From assembly GCA_037962975.1 (NCBI GenBank), contig CM075669.1:106470501-106534500 (forward strand): DNA of 64,000 nucleotides, given 5' to 3'. Positions 42,579 to 56,473 of this stretch are shown here, piece after piece; position 1 is the stretch's first letter, and every line of letters begins with the position of its first letter. The translations under genes and the position numbers were made by a program. Source of the stretch: Clitoria ternatea. Lineage: Eukaryota; Streptophyta; Magnoliopsida; Fabales; Fabaceae. The notes beneath the pieces are model-generated. The model did no database searches, was not told where the DNA came from, and saw only the letters and a list, made by a program, of their open reading frames with translations.

Positions 42579-45281
42579 TAGTCCCAAATTTAAAATCATA
42601 AAAAGTTACGTTCAAAACCCTCTTAAATTTGAGTTTTACAATGTAGTGGGTCTGGTGTTTTACGCCTAATCAGAGTTAGAAAACTCCAATTAAGGTAAGA
42701 CCAATTTTTCACCTCTGTAACATAATTATCTATAACTTTCATGCAGAAATCAGAGGCCAAAAATATCATTAAGATACCCAAACGGGCCAAAAACAGCAAG
42801 GGAAAAGTAGCAGTTGGAAAAATCCTGACAGTGGTCAAACGTCTGGCCATCGTTTCACACCACCGGTCGTGGTTGGCACTGTCCAAACCACCAGAATGGA
42901 ATTTTTTTTCATGTTTTGAGGTATTGCCAACCACTGGCCACGGTTTCAAACCACTAGCCACGGTTGGCTTTGCTGTAGACTCTATTCTGCAGCTTTTTGG
43001 TCCTAATGTTTTTGAAAACTTTGGGTCCCCTTTTAACCAGGATATTCAACTCAATTTGCACAAAATTTTATACATAACTTACCTACCATAATATCAATTA
43101 TGTGGCACAGTTTCAAGCCCAAATTCCATCCTAATCAAAATCTAAGCTATAGGGTAGTTTTATGCATATTTTGGGCATTTTACATGACATACCAAAACGC
43201 AATTGGCTAAGTTTTAGTCTAAACTCTCTATGGACTTATATTCACATATGTAAATGTGACTTGCTCCAATAAGTCTCATCACATAACTCATTTTCTAGAT
43301 CAAGATATGCTCTAGTGACAATTCAAGCCCCTTTTAGCTAAACTGAACATGCCAAATTATAAACTAAGCCTATTTGGCCACAACCAACCATGCACACAAG
43401 TTTCATACATGTATTATAGGTTGTAGGTAGCCTCTACTTGGAGTCTTATCCATTAAATGAAAATATGACCCATCCACTTTCTTGTCTTGCATTTGATTCA
43501 CAATATTAATGATACACAAGTCAAATATTCATTACCAAAGATCATAAATTCATCAAAATATCAATGATCACATCATTCCAACATTACCATAGCAAGGAAA
43601 ACGTGGGCAACAACATATACATTAATCATCAATTATTCAATTCATACAATTTGAAATGTAAACTCCTCTCCTACCTCGAGGGAAGAACAACAACAATTTG
43701 CATGCTTCGATCATTCCACCTCATTACCCGGAATATCATCTACACCAACATACATATATATACATGCATACAATCATCAAGCCATCTCAAGGCATCATCA
43801 CAATTCTAAACATTTGTCAACATATCATAAAGCTTAATTAATAAGTCCTAAGCTTGTCAAAGCACCAATTTACAATTATGTTAGGTTTCAGGAATTCTTC
43901 TCCTAAAACCAAGATTTTCTAAACCTTAAGGGTAAGCCACACCCAACATCATCAATATCACATCCATTATCTAAAATGCATCCAACATTGCATAAATCCT
44001 TTAAGTGTCATCATTGCCATTCAAAATTCAACATGAGCCAACTTAGCCTCTTTTAACCATCATCAATCAACATATCCAAATGACACATATCATGGTCTAA
44101 GACCTCATCAACCACAATTTCATTAGTCTATCATAATCACTATGATCTTGATGTTCACATTCATTTCTATACATCAAGTGGAAATGCTCGTCTATGAGTT
44201 CCATCATCAATGGTCATCTACCATCACTATCATCATCCAACATCATTAATGTGATCTCTCATCATCCTTAAACATCCTCCAAAAGCATTGAATGGTACCC
44301 ATACACCAATTATCATACATTTCTATTTAAATCAACTCTCAATTCAACATTACATGTTTTTCCCTAAACTCTTAGAGCTGGGGTTCTATCAAAACCCAAC
44401 AACCATTATCATTAACAACGAAACATAATTTATCATGAGTTTACACTTAAAATCATTTCTCATATCATCACCACTCATTTTCTCCAATTCCTAGAGTTGG
44501 GGTTCCATTTAAAACCTAACAATCATCATTATCACTCATCATATCTCACCATTAATCATGCTATTTTTTTGTACCCCTTTCAATGCCTATAAAAGTTCAC
44601 ATGCCTCTTTTAAAAATCATAATAACCCATAATCTAGGGCCTAAAATTAACAAGAATAGTGAGGAACTTACCTCAACCTAACAAACAATTTAGTCTCCAA
44701 GGGAGAGAGGGAAGATGACAAAAATTGAGAGAAGAGGGAGGAAAGCTTCAAGCCAACCTATCTCCTTCAAGCACCATAGGGCAAACGAAAATGGAGAAAG
44801 GAAGAAGGCACACCATCACACTTAGTGTTTGAGAGGAAGAAGAAGGAAGATGGAGAAATAAGAAAAGAGAGAGCAATGTCATTTCCTTGGTGGAGGAAAA
44901 CCATCATGAAAATGGGAGAGGGGTAAAGATTTTTTCATTTAACATTTAGCCTCTCATTCATAACTTTTCCATTTTAGAATAAACAGGATCTCTGTTGGAG
45001 CTCAATACTTTATCTAAAAATTATTCCGAATATATATTCAGATTCCCGATAATATTCTTAACAGCCCTGGCCAACAGTACCTCAATTGGAGATACTTGGT
45101 CTGACACCCATATTTCAATCGGGTATAATTTCATCTCCTTAAGTCTTAATAAATTATGAATATCCATAACAAATCCCAATTTAATTATTTCTAAATTTTT
45201 GGGACATGAATTAACTCACACATAATTATTTATTATCTATTCCTCTCTATTTATCATTTTCGTAAATTTTAGGATGTTATA
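42579..45281 (-). mobile_element. LARD 3' LTR, inner part
   Basis: Continues the LARD LTR after the Sirevirus and its target duplication, matching 50313-52535 until that copy is cut. It ends TATA at 45281 where a CA end is expected, presumably a mutated TGTAACA end. The last 320 bp are homologous in inverse orientation to the start of LTR-A. A minus-strand GAGGTAAGT donor-like site (GT at 44671-44670) follows a T/C-rich leader. Confidence 0.8.
42860..42963. repeat. CCACTRGCCRTGG palindromic boxes in the LARD LTR (left copy)
   Basis: Clear boxes start at 42860, 42931 and 42951, with a decayed one near 42840. Pairs are 20 bp apart and the pairs are 71 bp apart. Confidence 0.65.
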
Positions 45282-47792
45282 ATCCATCCCACCTAAAAAG
45301 AAATTTTGTCCTGGAAATTTAACCTCAACATATATATCATAAGGCCATACTTTTGGCCATACACCAACAAGGTATAATGTCATCATAAAATAGTATTGGA
45401 CTTCCCAAAGTCTAACAGGACATGATTATCATCATTCATTTTTCCAAACATAAAATTTCGTATATCCAAGGTGTGTCACATATGATCAATCACAACTCAT
45501 CCCATATATCTCACATGTTCATACTCAGTACGAGCAGATAGACTCAATACATTCACCCTAAGCAATTACAATCCTATACTTACCCGTCTTATGAATCGTT
45601 GCATCCGATATACAAGAAGGCGTCCCAATCCCGTAGTGGTTACCACGAAACATGAGGTCGGCGCAAAAGTGTACGCTGCCACAATGCCTATGGCATGCAA
45701 AGTCATACCCGGACAAGTACCTCACATTCCTTATCGCTCACATCAATCACACTAACTCGAATAATACCAATCCACATGAGACTTAGTGACATTTCTCACA
45801 AGTCTATAACCAACCTACTCATATCACAACATTGTTATACATATAATCCAACATCACTCATGCCATAATACTCATCAATGTCAGCTGTCATTCTATAATT
45901 TATTATATTAACAATAGACGTCTAGTCATCACAACGTAAATACCCTATCATCGGCTTCATCCATCCAGAAACCATAATCAATTAGCCTAATAATCCTTTG
46001 TTTTATCCACACATTGCTAGCCATAACTCAATCCAAGCCCAAATGAGTCACCAAACTCACATCAAATATGTAACCCTCAAGGTTATAATAGGGTTCACAA
46101 TTACATAATCAGCTTCCGCATTGGTGAATCTCCTCACCGACCGCAACAAAATCCTTAAGCTAGATGTATGATCCACATCATATCACATTGCTAAGTGATT
46201 TCTATCATCAATATATTCCTTCTCGAAACAAAAGGAAGGGTAATGACAGGCTTAAATTCCATTTACCAATACAAAATTACGTATATTATCACAATGTCAT
46301 ATCATAGTCCATAGCTATTCCAATGAGCACAATATTAAGGGCACATAATTTAGCCCAAGGTTATTCCATAAAATCATATATCATCACCAATGCCAATTTG
46401 TACTTCGAATTCAACATTATTATTCATCAACTATTCAGGGGTCGCATTCATTATTCGTATTCCATCTCATGATAACTCTAGCCTCGGTAATTCATTACAC
46501 CATTAATCTTACTATGACTCAACCAACCAAGACGTTTAACAATTCATCGGACTTAGAAAGCCCAAGGGTTACCTAATACCCATTGTAGGATACTCTCACA
46601 ACCTCCAAATTTCATTAAATAAGGTTCATAAAATAACATAGAGTCGAGACCACCATAGGGTCTAGTTCCATAAGATTTTGATCATACAAGATCATACCAA
46701 GTCAAGTCAAGGGGTATCACACCTCATGGTCACAGTTAAATCAATCATTCACTTGGTGCTCACATATACAAAATCAAGTCTAACCCCAATTAGGTGCATA
46801 TACAATTTCACATTTCATCACCCTATTACTTATTCATGTTCCCAATCTAGGGAGATATGGCAAATCAATTGCGTTATATTATGTAAGGGTTTTGTGTCCA
46901 AGGATGTAAAATCCATCATTCGAAAATAGCATAATCAATCATTTTACCCCGTAAATACTCATATTAGGGAATTCTTTAACTATCATTCATTTAATTCAAC
47001 TTTAGCATACGAGTTCCTTTTCATTCAACAAGCATACCTTGGCTAGGAGCCATATGTACAAATCATGCAAGAGACCTAACCAACCAATTCAATTTTAATA
47101 CATACATCAAGGTCCATGGTCTATCACCATATTAGTTCATATCCAATATATCATATCCGTGATCAATACACAACATAAATTCATCATCATATCAACTCAT
47201 ATGCAATATATATATATATGTCAATGCATCACAACAATGTATTTATCAACCGAAGGAAATAGTGTAAGGAACTTGGCCGAACTTATATAAACAAGCATAT
47301 CAATCACATTGAATAATCCATTCACATGTGTTCAATCTCACAAATCAACTAAAACCATCAATGAGCAATTATGCTCTAGTAGTGTATCACACACTTCAAT
47401 GATAAATGAGCATATTTCCAGGAACAACAATTACAACTCCTGAATAATAATTCACAAGGAATCCTCAATGAGTAAACAATGCCCTGATAGTCAATTCACA
47501 ATTCATAGACAATTAGTTATTCACAAATCTATGCAGGGTCACCAATGCTCTGACATAAACCCAACCTTAGATAATAACATTTGTAAGTCCATATAAAGCA
47601 ACCATGTTCGGACAGTAATCTAACAACTTTTTAATATAAAGCAAAACATGCTCTGAGGAGGTATATCAAGCTTTAAAAAAAACAACCATATTTCAATGTC
47701 AAACAACCTCCATTTAATAAGGGAAATTACCCTCCAATAATATTTAAATCACAAAGATCAAACAATGAGAAATCAATGCTCTGATACTAGCT
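45282..47792 (-). mobile_element. LARD internal region, non-coding
   Basis: A 2.5-kb interior with no ORF over about 85 codons and no retroviral motif. On the minus strand, the purine-rich AGGTGGGATGGA (about 45282-45293) sits at the 3' LTR border as a polypurine tract, and the primer site is at the other end. Nothing else is recognised. Confidence 0.7.
47778..47789 (-). other. Primer-binding site of the LARD
   Basis: The minus strand reads TAGTATCAGAGC, the initiator-Met type with one mismatch, three bases from the 5' LTR at 47793. Confidence 0.8.
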
Positions 47793-50700
47793 TGTCATAC
47801 GCCGGTTTCCCGAATTTGAATCTCGATGTAATCAAGATAAACAATTAATAAAAATGTGGGTAAATTTTTTGCATTTAGAATACTTCCAAAATACCTCAAC
47901 AATTACATCAAGACCCAAACCACAGAAAATCGAAGAGTGAGATTTAAGAAATTATAACTGGATCGCAATATACGCAGCCCATATGTGTGTACAAAAGTAT
48001 TAGAGTTTACAGCAGAAGAAGAATATGTATACAGGGCACCCGCCTAGTCCCATATATGAAGATATGAGAAAGGGCTCGACAAAGCATGCAAATGCATAAC
48101 ATGTGTCTATTAGGCCACAACCAACCTCATATAAATCATATGTATGCATTCAAACCTGTAAGTAACCTCAACATAAGGTATTAATCATCAATTGGGAATA
48201 TGGACTATCTACTTTCTAACATTCATACACCTCCTATGCCTCTATTTTACATGCATTTATACAACACACATGTTCGATAATCATATCCCACAATTGACCT
48301 CATTCATTCACCAATTCGATATCAATTCAAATATCTCTAACAACTATTACACCACCAAGGTCAATCTCATAAGTATTTATCAAATCATTTATTTACATAT
48401 GAAGCATACACCACAATATGTAATACAAAAGTTGGATATATATATATATACATATTCACAAGCCATTATTTATCAACATCAACATACACAATTTAATTAT
48501 TACATCATGTTTAACAATCGCTACCGGCCAAGGCATTCGATTACAACTATTTACCTTCTCCCAAAAGCTTTATCTCAAAACACATCCTCATCCCATGATA
48601 TTCCTGCATCACAATGCTAAAAAGGAGATAACATGGGAGAGTGAGTTATACATTCAAAATAATGAATTTAAATACATTGTGATCATATGTATATGCATAC
48701 AAGTAACATGTGTGCTTTGCAATAAAATCATCAATTTATCAAATAACCATCATCAAGATATCCTCTTAGGCATACAAGTCTCAATATATACAATTCATAA
48801 CAAGCACATACATATTCACATTGCCCTCATCATCATAGGCTATCACAATTGTTCATCATTAATTCTTTTCATCTTTAATCACTTAAAACTCTCAAGAGGT
48901 TATCATCTCTCTTGGCTTCATCTCCATCTCAAATGCCATGTACCTATGGCTAATTCATATGTCACACTTTTAATGCATATGCATGGATCCATTTCACATC
49001 ACCCGTGCATACATGGTTTCTCAAGTGATCGTAACCACTTATAATCAATTAAACATATGTCCCCCATGCAAGGGTCCATTTTCATAGAATCCCACAGGAT
49101 CTTTCATTGTGATCGCAACCATGTCTTAATCATTCTTATATTGGTTTCCCGCCACGCATGGGGTACTACCCTCATAGTCTCGCAAGACCATTGTCATTTC
49201 AATACACTGGTGATCGCAACCACCTTTATCATTTCAATCTGTCATGTGATTACAACCACATACTCATTCCCCCATACTCAATCTCATTGAATCCCGCATG
49301 ATCTTTATAATTTCAATATACTCGTGATTGCAACCATGTTCATCAATCTCAACATATTGGTGATCGCAACCACCCTTATTCATTCATATATTGGTTTCCT
49401 GCCATACATGGGTTACTCCCCTCATATAGTCTCGCAAGACGTCCATCATTGTGATCGCAACCACATATTCAATGCTATGTTATGCATGCCATGAATGCAA
49501 TAATGCAATAATGCAATAATGCATATGCCAAATCTTAAACTTGCAAGGATTTCTCACCCTTTCACATAGGGGTATATTCTATGTTTAGTTTTACAGTTAG
49601 TGGTACGCATCTAACTACAAAGACCCTCAAGGAATACCATTCATATAGTTTGCATTACAATGACTAATCATTCATATCATCATCAATCCACGCATGGAGA
49701 TCAAAAGTATAACAATCATTATAGCATCAATCCATGCATGGAAACCAGCAAGGTATTTCACAACATATATTCATAAGTCACCATCTTAACTCACAAATAC
49801 AAGTCATTGTTTGCATCCACTGCAGTAGCACCATACTCATTAATAATATCAATCACTACTTATTCAAGGGTATGTTCAACAACAATATCCCTTTTCATTC
49901 AACATTATTATTCATCATTCAACATGTGTGGTATCATCCACTTATAATCATCATCGACATTATTTCCAATTCATCATTTTATAACAACTTATTACCATTC
50001 AATTGTCCCCTCATTAGTTTCATCATCATTTAAGGTGTGTTATATAGCCACATCATTTACTTTTCATTAGCAATCATCATGTCATATCATTAGAGGTGGA
50101 ACATTCATATTTTTATAACATGATTTAGGCATATTCACATTTTTTCAATACCTTAGATCAACATCAAACACCACCAAAACACACTATAATCGTATACATG
50201 GCCCCTCATTCCTTTGATTAATCACACTTTCCATATATGTAAATATGAGAAGCGATATGAGAAAAGTTCATTTTTAATCATAGAAATAGTGGGACATGTC
50301 ATAAATATCACCTATTAGTCCCAAATTGAAAATCATAAAAAGTTACGTTTAAAACCCTCTTAAATTTGAGTTTTACAATGCAGTAGGTCCGGTGTTTTAC
50401 ACCTAATCAGAGTTAGAAAACTCCAATTAAGGTAAGACTAATTTTCACACCTCTGTAACGTAATTATCTACAACTTTCATAAATAATTTAGAGGCTAAAA
50501 ATGTAATTAAGATACCTAAACGGGCCAAATACAGCAAGGGAAAAGCAACAATTAGAAAAATCCTGATAGTGGCCAAACCACTGGCCGTGGTTTCACACCA
50601 CTAGTCATGGTTGGCACTGTCTACACCACCAGAATAGAATTTATTTCACGTTTTGAGGCCGTGCCAACCACTGGCCGTGGTTTCAAACCACTAGCCATGG

Positions 50701-52535
50701 TTGGTTTTGCTGTAGACTCCATTCTGCAGCTTTTTGGTCCTTATGTTTTTGCCAACTTTGGGTCCCCTTTTAACTAGGCTATTCAACTCAATTTGCATGA
50801 ACTTTTGTACAAAACTTACCTACCCTAATATCAATTATGTGGCAAAGTTTCAAGCCTAAATTCCATCCTAATCAAAATCTAAGCTATAGGGTAGTTTTAT
50901 GCATATTTTGAGCATTTTATATGACATACCAAAATGCAATTGGCTAAGTTTTGGTCTAAACTCTTTATGGACCTATATTCACATATATAAATATGACTTG
51001 CTCTAATAAGTCTCATCCCATAACTCATTTTCTAGATCAAGATATGCTCTAGTGGCAATTCAAGCCCCTTTTAGCTAAACAAAGCATGTTAAATTACAAA
51101 CTAAGCCTATTTGGCCACAACCAACCATGCACATAAGTTTCATACATGTATTATGGGTTGTAGGTAGCCTCTACATGGAGTCTTATCCATTAAATGAAAA
51201 TATGACCTATCCACTTCCTTGTCTTGCATTTGATTCATAATATTAATGATACACAAGTCAAATATTCATTGCCAAAGATCATAAATTCATCAAAATATCA
51301 ATCATCACATTATTCCAACCTAACCATAGCAAGGAAACATGGGCAACAACATATACATTAATCATCAATTATTCAATTCATGCATTTGAAATGTAAACTC
51401 CTCTCCTAGCTCGAGGCAAGAACAATGATGATTTGCATGCTTCGATCATTCTGCCTCATTGCCCGGAATATCATCTACACCAACATACATAAATATACAT
51501 ACATACAATCATCCAACCATCTCAAGGCATCATCATAATTCTAAACATTTGTTAACATATCATAAAGCTTAATTAACAAGTCCTAAGCTTGTCAAAGCAC
51601 CAATTTACACAATTGTGTTAGGTTACAGGAATTCTTCTCCTAAAACTAAGATTTTCTAAACCTTAAGGGTAAGCCCCACCAAACATCATTAATATCACAT
51701 CCATTATCTAAAATGCATCCAATATTGCATAAATCCTTTAAGTGTCATCATTGCCATTCAAAATTCAACATGAGCCAACTTAGCCTCTTTTAACCATCAT
51801 CAATCAACATATCCAAATGACACATATCATGGTCTGAGACCTCATCAACCACAATTTCATTAGTCCATCATAATCACTATGATCTTGATGTTCACATTTA
51901 TTTCTATACATCAAGTGGAAACGCTCATCTATGAGTTCCATCATCAATAGTCATCTACCATCACTATCATCATCCAACATCATTAATGTGATTTCTCATC
52001 ATCCTTAAACATCCTTCCAAAACATTGAATGGTACCCATACACCAATTATCATACATTTCCATTTAAATTAACTCTCAATTCAACATTACATGTTTTTTC
52101 CCGAATTCTTAGAGCTAGGGTTCTATCAAAAACCAACAACCATTATCATTAACAACACCCAAACATAATTTATCATGGGTTTACACTTAAAATCATTTCT
52201 CATATCATCATCACTTATTTTCCCCAATTCGTAGAGTTAGGGTTCCATTTAAAACCCAATAATCACCATTATCACTCATTATTTCTCACCATTAATCATG
52301 CCATTTTCATGTACCCCTTTGAGTGCCTATAAAAGTTCACATCTATATCTCCCTACCCTAGGGCTTTGCATAAAAATGACTCAATCCATAACCCACACAC
52401 ATGCCTCTCTCAAAAATCATAATAACCCATAATCTAGGGCATAAACTTAACAAGAATAGTAAGGAACTTACCTTAACCCAACAAACAATTGAGTCTCTAA
52501 GGCAGAGAAGGAAGGTGATGAAAATTGAGAGAAGA
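47793..52535 (-). mobile_element. LARD 5' LTR, truncated at its outer end
   Basis: It starts TGTCATACGCC and matches the left LTR until about 52535, where LTR-C sequence begins. About 540 bp expected from the left copy are missing. It keeps the unoccupied Sirevirus target (ATATCACCTATTAGTCC near 50306-50322). Plus-strand ORFs such as 48192-48620 correspond only partly to those in the left LTR and are not conserved as proteins. Confidence 0.85.
50578..50700. repeat. CCACTRGCCRTGG palindromic boxes in the LARD LTR (right copy)
   Basis: Boxes start at 50578, 50598, 50668 and 50688: two pairs each 20 bp apart, the pairs 70 bp apart. The core AACCACTGGCCGTGGTT is nearly palindromic. Confidence 0.75.
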
Positions 52536-53270
52536 TGTATAACACCCTAAATTTTAAAGAAAACAATTTATGGAATAATGGTAATTAATTATTTATGGTC
52601 CAATAATTATGGGAGAATTAATTTGACATTATAGGTGAATTATCGGTAAAGTAAGATTTACCAGAGTTGCATGATTTAACAGATGATGTGGGATTCACTT
52701 GGTTGAATTAAATAATTGATGTGTCTAGAATGTTTAGAAAATTATTGTGGTTAGGGTGGTATAGCTGAAATAATTTTTAGTGTTAAGGAAATAATTAATC
52801 GGACTCGATATATGTTGCTAAATGGGGAAAATACGAGCCAAAATAGAATTAAAAGAAAATGAAAACTCCCATTTTCCTTTCCCTCTCAGCCGTGATCTCT
52901 TTTCTTTCTCCCATTTTGCTTTCATGCTATTACACAATGGTTAATGGGGTTTAATAACCCAATGGACAAATGGCAAAATACATGGTTTTACCCATTAGAC
53001 AATGTCCAATTTTTACTCAAATTTCCTCTCTCCTTCTCTCATTTTTCGGTGACACCCTTCCTCCCATCATTTTTCATATTTTCTTCTTTATCTTCTCCTC
53101 CCTCCAACTCCAAAACCATGGCACCTCTTCTTCTTCCTTTCTCGTGCCAAAATTTAAGCTAAGCTTGGAATTGTGAAATATTTATGGAGCTTGGAAGCTT
53201 TGTAGGATCATCTTCCTTCTTCCTGTCCTTCATTTTCATTTTGGTGGTAAGACTTTAAACCCCTCTTCCT
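52536..53270 (+). mobile_element. LTR-C, 5' part of another gypsy-type LTR
   Basis: It begins TGTATAACACCCTAAATTTT, close to the LTR-A start, and shows the same plan: AT-rich U3, AACTCCCATTTTCC, a T/C-rich leader with plant 5'UTR character, and a GGTGGTAAGA donor-like site (GT at 53247). It is cut at 53270 where LTR-B starts. The small ORFs in the leader are not conserved. Confidence 0.55.
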
Positions 53271-53727
53271 GTAACACCCTAATCCTGAAATCAGAAATAA
53301 GGGTAAATTTTTCACAATTTAAAATAATTAAAAGTAGAAGGAATTCAATATATAAAATACTGAGTGATTACCCCGGATCATTGAATAACCGATCTCATAT
53401 ATGAAGATATGAGAACAGTATCAGAGTGCACCTCGGACGACCGGACTTGAGGCCGTCACAAGGGAAAAAGCGGAAGATAAAATAATTTTCAAGAGTGATT
53501 AAAACATTTACCAAGAGAGGATGAAAGATACTTCATCGGTTTGTTTAACAACAGAATATATTTTCATAAATAATAATAATGTCATTCATACATTTTCAAG
53601 GTCATTAATGAAAATTAGCCTTACACATCCGGTCTAATTTTCCTACATGACCTTCCCAAAATCAGCCGTTGTCAAATTGATTTCAAAGTAAACATACATG
53701 CGTTAGGTGCAATACAAAATGGGTACG
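53271..53727 (-). mobile_element. LTR-B, first part (gypsy family A relative)
   Basis: It begins TGTAACACCC. 53271-53450 matches the inverse of the LTR-A end (25740-25912), and further blocks match inverse LTR-A to about 25000. It lacks about 390 bp containing the CTCAAGCGA array present in LTR-A. Interrupted at 53728 by a solo LTR. Confidence 0.75.
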
Positions 53728-55701
53728 TGATAAGTCTTGAAAAGACTTAATTATTTCACCTATTTATTTAACATTATTCAGTAATTATTGGTTAGTTTGT
53801 TAGTATTATTTAATAATTTGATAACAATTCGTATTTTAGTTATGAATTTCAAAAGTACTTCATTTATGTAAGAAAACGATTGAAAATATTAATTAGTTAA
53901 GGAATTTTGAAGTGTTTATAAATTCACTAAGCAGCCAGCGTATAAATGCTAGGCAATTAGCTGTTTAATAGTGTAGGAACAGGGCGTACTCGAGAAAAGA
54001 AGACAAATCTGAGTGAAAATTACAGAAAGCCGAGCAAAAATTTACAGAGCCGAGTGAGAATTCGTAAATTCGACTAAAGGAAGTTCACAAGACCGACTGG
54101 GCGAGACTTCAAAGGGTTGACCGAAAAGAATTAACGAAAAGCTGCCTGCAAAGATTTCCAAGATACCGACTCCAAAAGAGAACAAGGAACCGATTGAAAA
54201 TAAAAAGGAAGAACTCGAGCGTCCATTTCAGAAATGCTGATTGAAAAGATAATTCGCTTAAGCGATAGTTTAATTCGCTCAGGCGAGGGTCAAAGTTCGC
54301 TCAATCAAAGCAAGCCTACGCTCAAGCGTGACCTCAAAACATCACCTTTCGCCTAAGCTACTCTATCACGCTTGAGCAAGAAAGCCATTCTGCATTACAT
54401 ATGTTCAATTCGCCCAAGTTTCGCCATAACGCTTGAGCGACAAAGCAACACTGCAGTACAATTCCCGAGCTCGCCCAAGCGAGAGTTAATCAGTTCAAGC
54501 GAAAACCCAGCAGCTGAAGCGAAAAAGTAGTAACTTAAACCCTGTTTCTTCCCTCCAACAACACACACATGGTGCAGTACTGTTTCCGCTTCCATTGCCT
54601 TCTTCTCCACTGCTGCAACCTTAGTAACTTAAGTAGTGAACTGTTAATTAGTTGGTGCTGCGCTGTAAATTAGCTAAGGTTGAGCTGGATCCTGTTAAGA
54701 GCTGAGCTGTAATTAGTTAGTTACTCTGTAAACTGTGTAACTAGTAGTTTAGTCGTTAACTTAAGTTTTCTAAGTTATTTGTTAAGTTAGTTAAGTTAGG
54801 TAAAAACATATATATAGGTTGTACATATTATGTAAAAGGAGACACACGCATACAGAGATAAAAAAATAACAGAACGGAGAACATTCATTACACACTTCGA
54901 ACATCTCACTACACATCTTTCTCTCTCTAATCCTCTCTTCCATGACGTTCCACAATCCTTCAATGGAACTGAAGTCAATGGAGTTCTAAATCCCTAAGGT
55001 TGGGATTGCGAAGGTTAGCAATGGAGTCTTGAAGCTGTGAGCAAGTAGATCGACTTCTAAGATCCTGAGGCGAACAAGCTGAGGAGTGGAGCAGAATCGC
55101 TGGATTGACAAATCCAGAATTGATGAAGAACTTCACCAGTGAGGAATCATGGCTGAAGCTTAGGTAACTTCCAGCTTTCTAACTAGTTCAGGCCTAACCA
55201 ATTTAGGTGAATAGTTAGAGTTCAACCTCCAATTTCGCATTAGATTCTTAGGTTAATCGAGCACTTAAGGAATTAAGGTTCATTGCTTAAGGATTAGTGT
55301 TTTTCACCTAAGGAATTAGGGAATAACCATAAGCGGATTGTCCTCTAGATTGTGAAGTTCGATTATACTTAATTGCTTGTTTCTTGAGGAAATTGTGAGC
55401 CGAAGCAATCCTGACCTGCTTTCTTTTAATAACTTTTCATATTCATATTAACTCTATTTCTGAAAATACCAAAAACAACTAGAAAACATTAAAATCATAA
55501 AAACCGAATGAACTACCTGTATTTCGTGTTGGTTCAACTTGTACTAGTCCTAGATTGAGGTACTTACCATAATCCCTATGGGACGATCAAATACACTACA
55601 ATTTTAACGACTGGTGCGCTTGCCAAAGTGTAAATCCGAGAGCCACATTTTGTTTTACTAAGATTTTCATATCAAATTAATGACTCGGGATTTTAGCATC
55701 A
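53728..55701 (+). mobile_element. Solo LTR, Athila-like (1,974 bp)
   Basis: The ends are TGATAAGTCTTG and TTTTAGCATCA, flanked by the 5-bp direct repeat GTACG (53723-53727 and 55702-55706). The 3' part (GGACGATCAAATACACTAC, TGGTGCGCTTGCC, GTGTAAATCCGAGAGCCAC) resembles Athila-type gypsy LTR ends I remember. A TATATATAGG box lies near 54810 with a CTCAAGCGA array upstream in U3. No internal region, so it is a solo LTR. The small ORFs at 54395-54978 are antisense to the U3/R region and not conserved. Confidence 0.85.
54257..54502. repeat. CTYAAGCGA box array in the Athila-like LTR
   Basis: Boxes start near 54257, 54278, 54300, 54321, 54352, 54371, 54413, 54432, 54474 and 54494. Spacings are 21, 22, 21, 31, 19, 42, 19, 42, 20. 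Variants include CTTGAGCGA and CCCAAGCGA. The array lies upstream of the TATA box. Confidence 0.8.
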
Positions 55702-55706
55702 GTACG

Positions 55707-56473
55707 TATGCCGGCTAAGGCTCAACCACATTTCTTTCATATTTACCTTCTTCAATGCTCGACCTCCAAGAAGAGTAGGATTTTACCTCACACCTACATC
55801 AAGCTTAAAAATGGCAACAGGGAGGTGAGTAACATAATCCAAATGAATTAAAGTCATACATTATGATGAGATTTATACATGTGTGCATTACATTCAAATT
55901 CAGGGTAACACCACACACATGGCACATCACTCCTCATCAGTACAATACATGTCCGAATACACATATTCATAAGGTAACATATTATACACATATCCTTATA
56001 TTTTCAATAATTATTACACATTGAATGTTAGCACCTCGGCTTACTTTCTCTCGATTCCATCATCATCCATCGCCATTTCAGCTATCAACTAGGCATATCT
56101 CAGCTATATGTAAATGCTCTTAAAGCTAATGCATATGCACAACGGAATTATTATCGAGTGCAGATCCGACTGTGGGAAAATATTAACATATCAAATGTGG
56201 GATAAGCATAGGTATGCTACTATGCCCCTACTGCAGTAGTAAAATGTGTACACTTATATCCAATTGCATGCATGTTCAACCTCATATTTTACTGGTACCA
56301 AACCGCTCTCGCCCATCTGTAGCACTAGTCACCCCGTGACTACGGATCATCATCGTGGCCTTACTTGCCACAAGTGCTACAGGCCCCTCCCTAACACAAA
56401 TCGAGAGGGCCGTGCCCCGTCAGACACTGAGGTAACTCGCTCACCGTAGAGATGCCCGCCCACTGGGCCCGCC
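55707..56473 (-). mobile_element. LTR-B, second part
   Basis: Resumes LTR-B after the solo LTR and matches inverse LTR-A from about 25010 down to about 24295 (for example GCTCGACCTCCAA, GGAGGTGAGTAACATAATCC, CACAAGTGCTAC). It stops at CGGGCCCGCC, where Sirevirus 2 was inserted; the rest lies beyond the window. Confidence 0.75.

Larger units (their letters stand above)
30030..52535 (-). mobile_element. LARD-type large non-coding LTR element (nested host of a Sirevirus)
   Basis: Two long homologous direct repeats (30030-45281 and 47793-52535) flank a 2.5-kb interior without coding capacity. The left copy becomes colinear with the right one once the Sirevirus at 32559-42578 is removed, giving a 5,232-bp LTR. 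The right copy is cut at about 52535, where LTR-C begins. A primer site (47778-47789) and a purine tract (45282-45293) sit at the expected ends for minus-strand polarity. Long LTRs with a non-coding interior fit the LARD class, which borrows proteins from autonomous relatives. Shared LTR ends suggest it is related to LTR-A. Confidence 0.8.
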
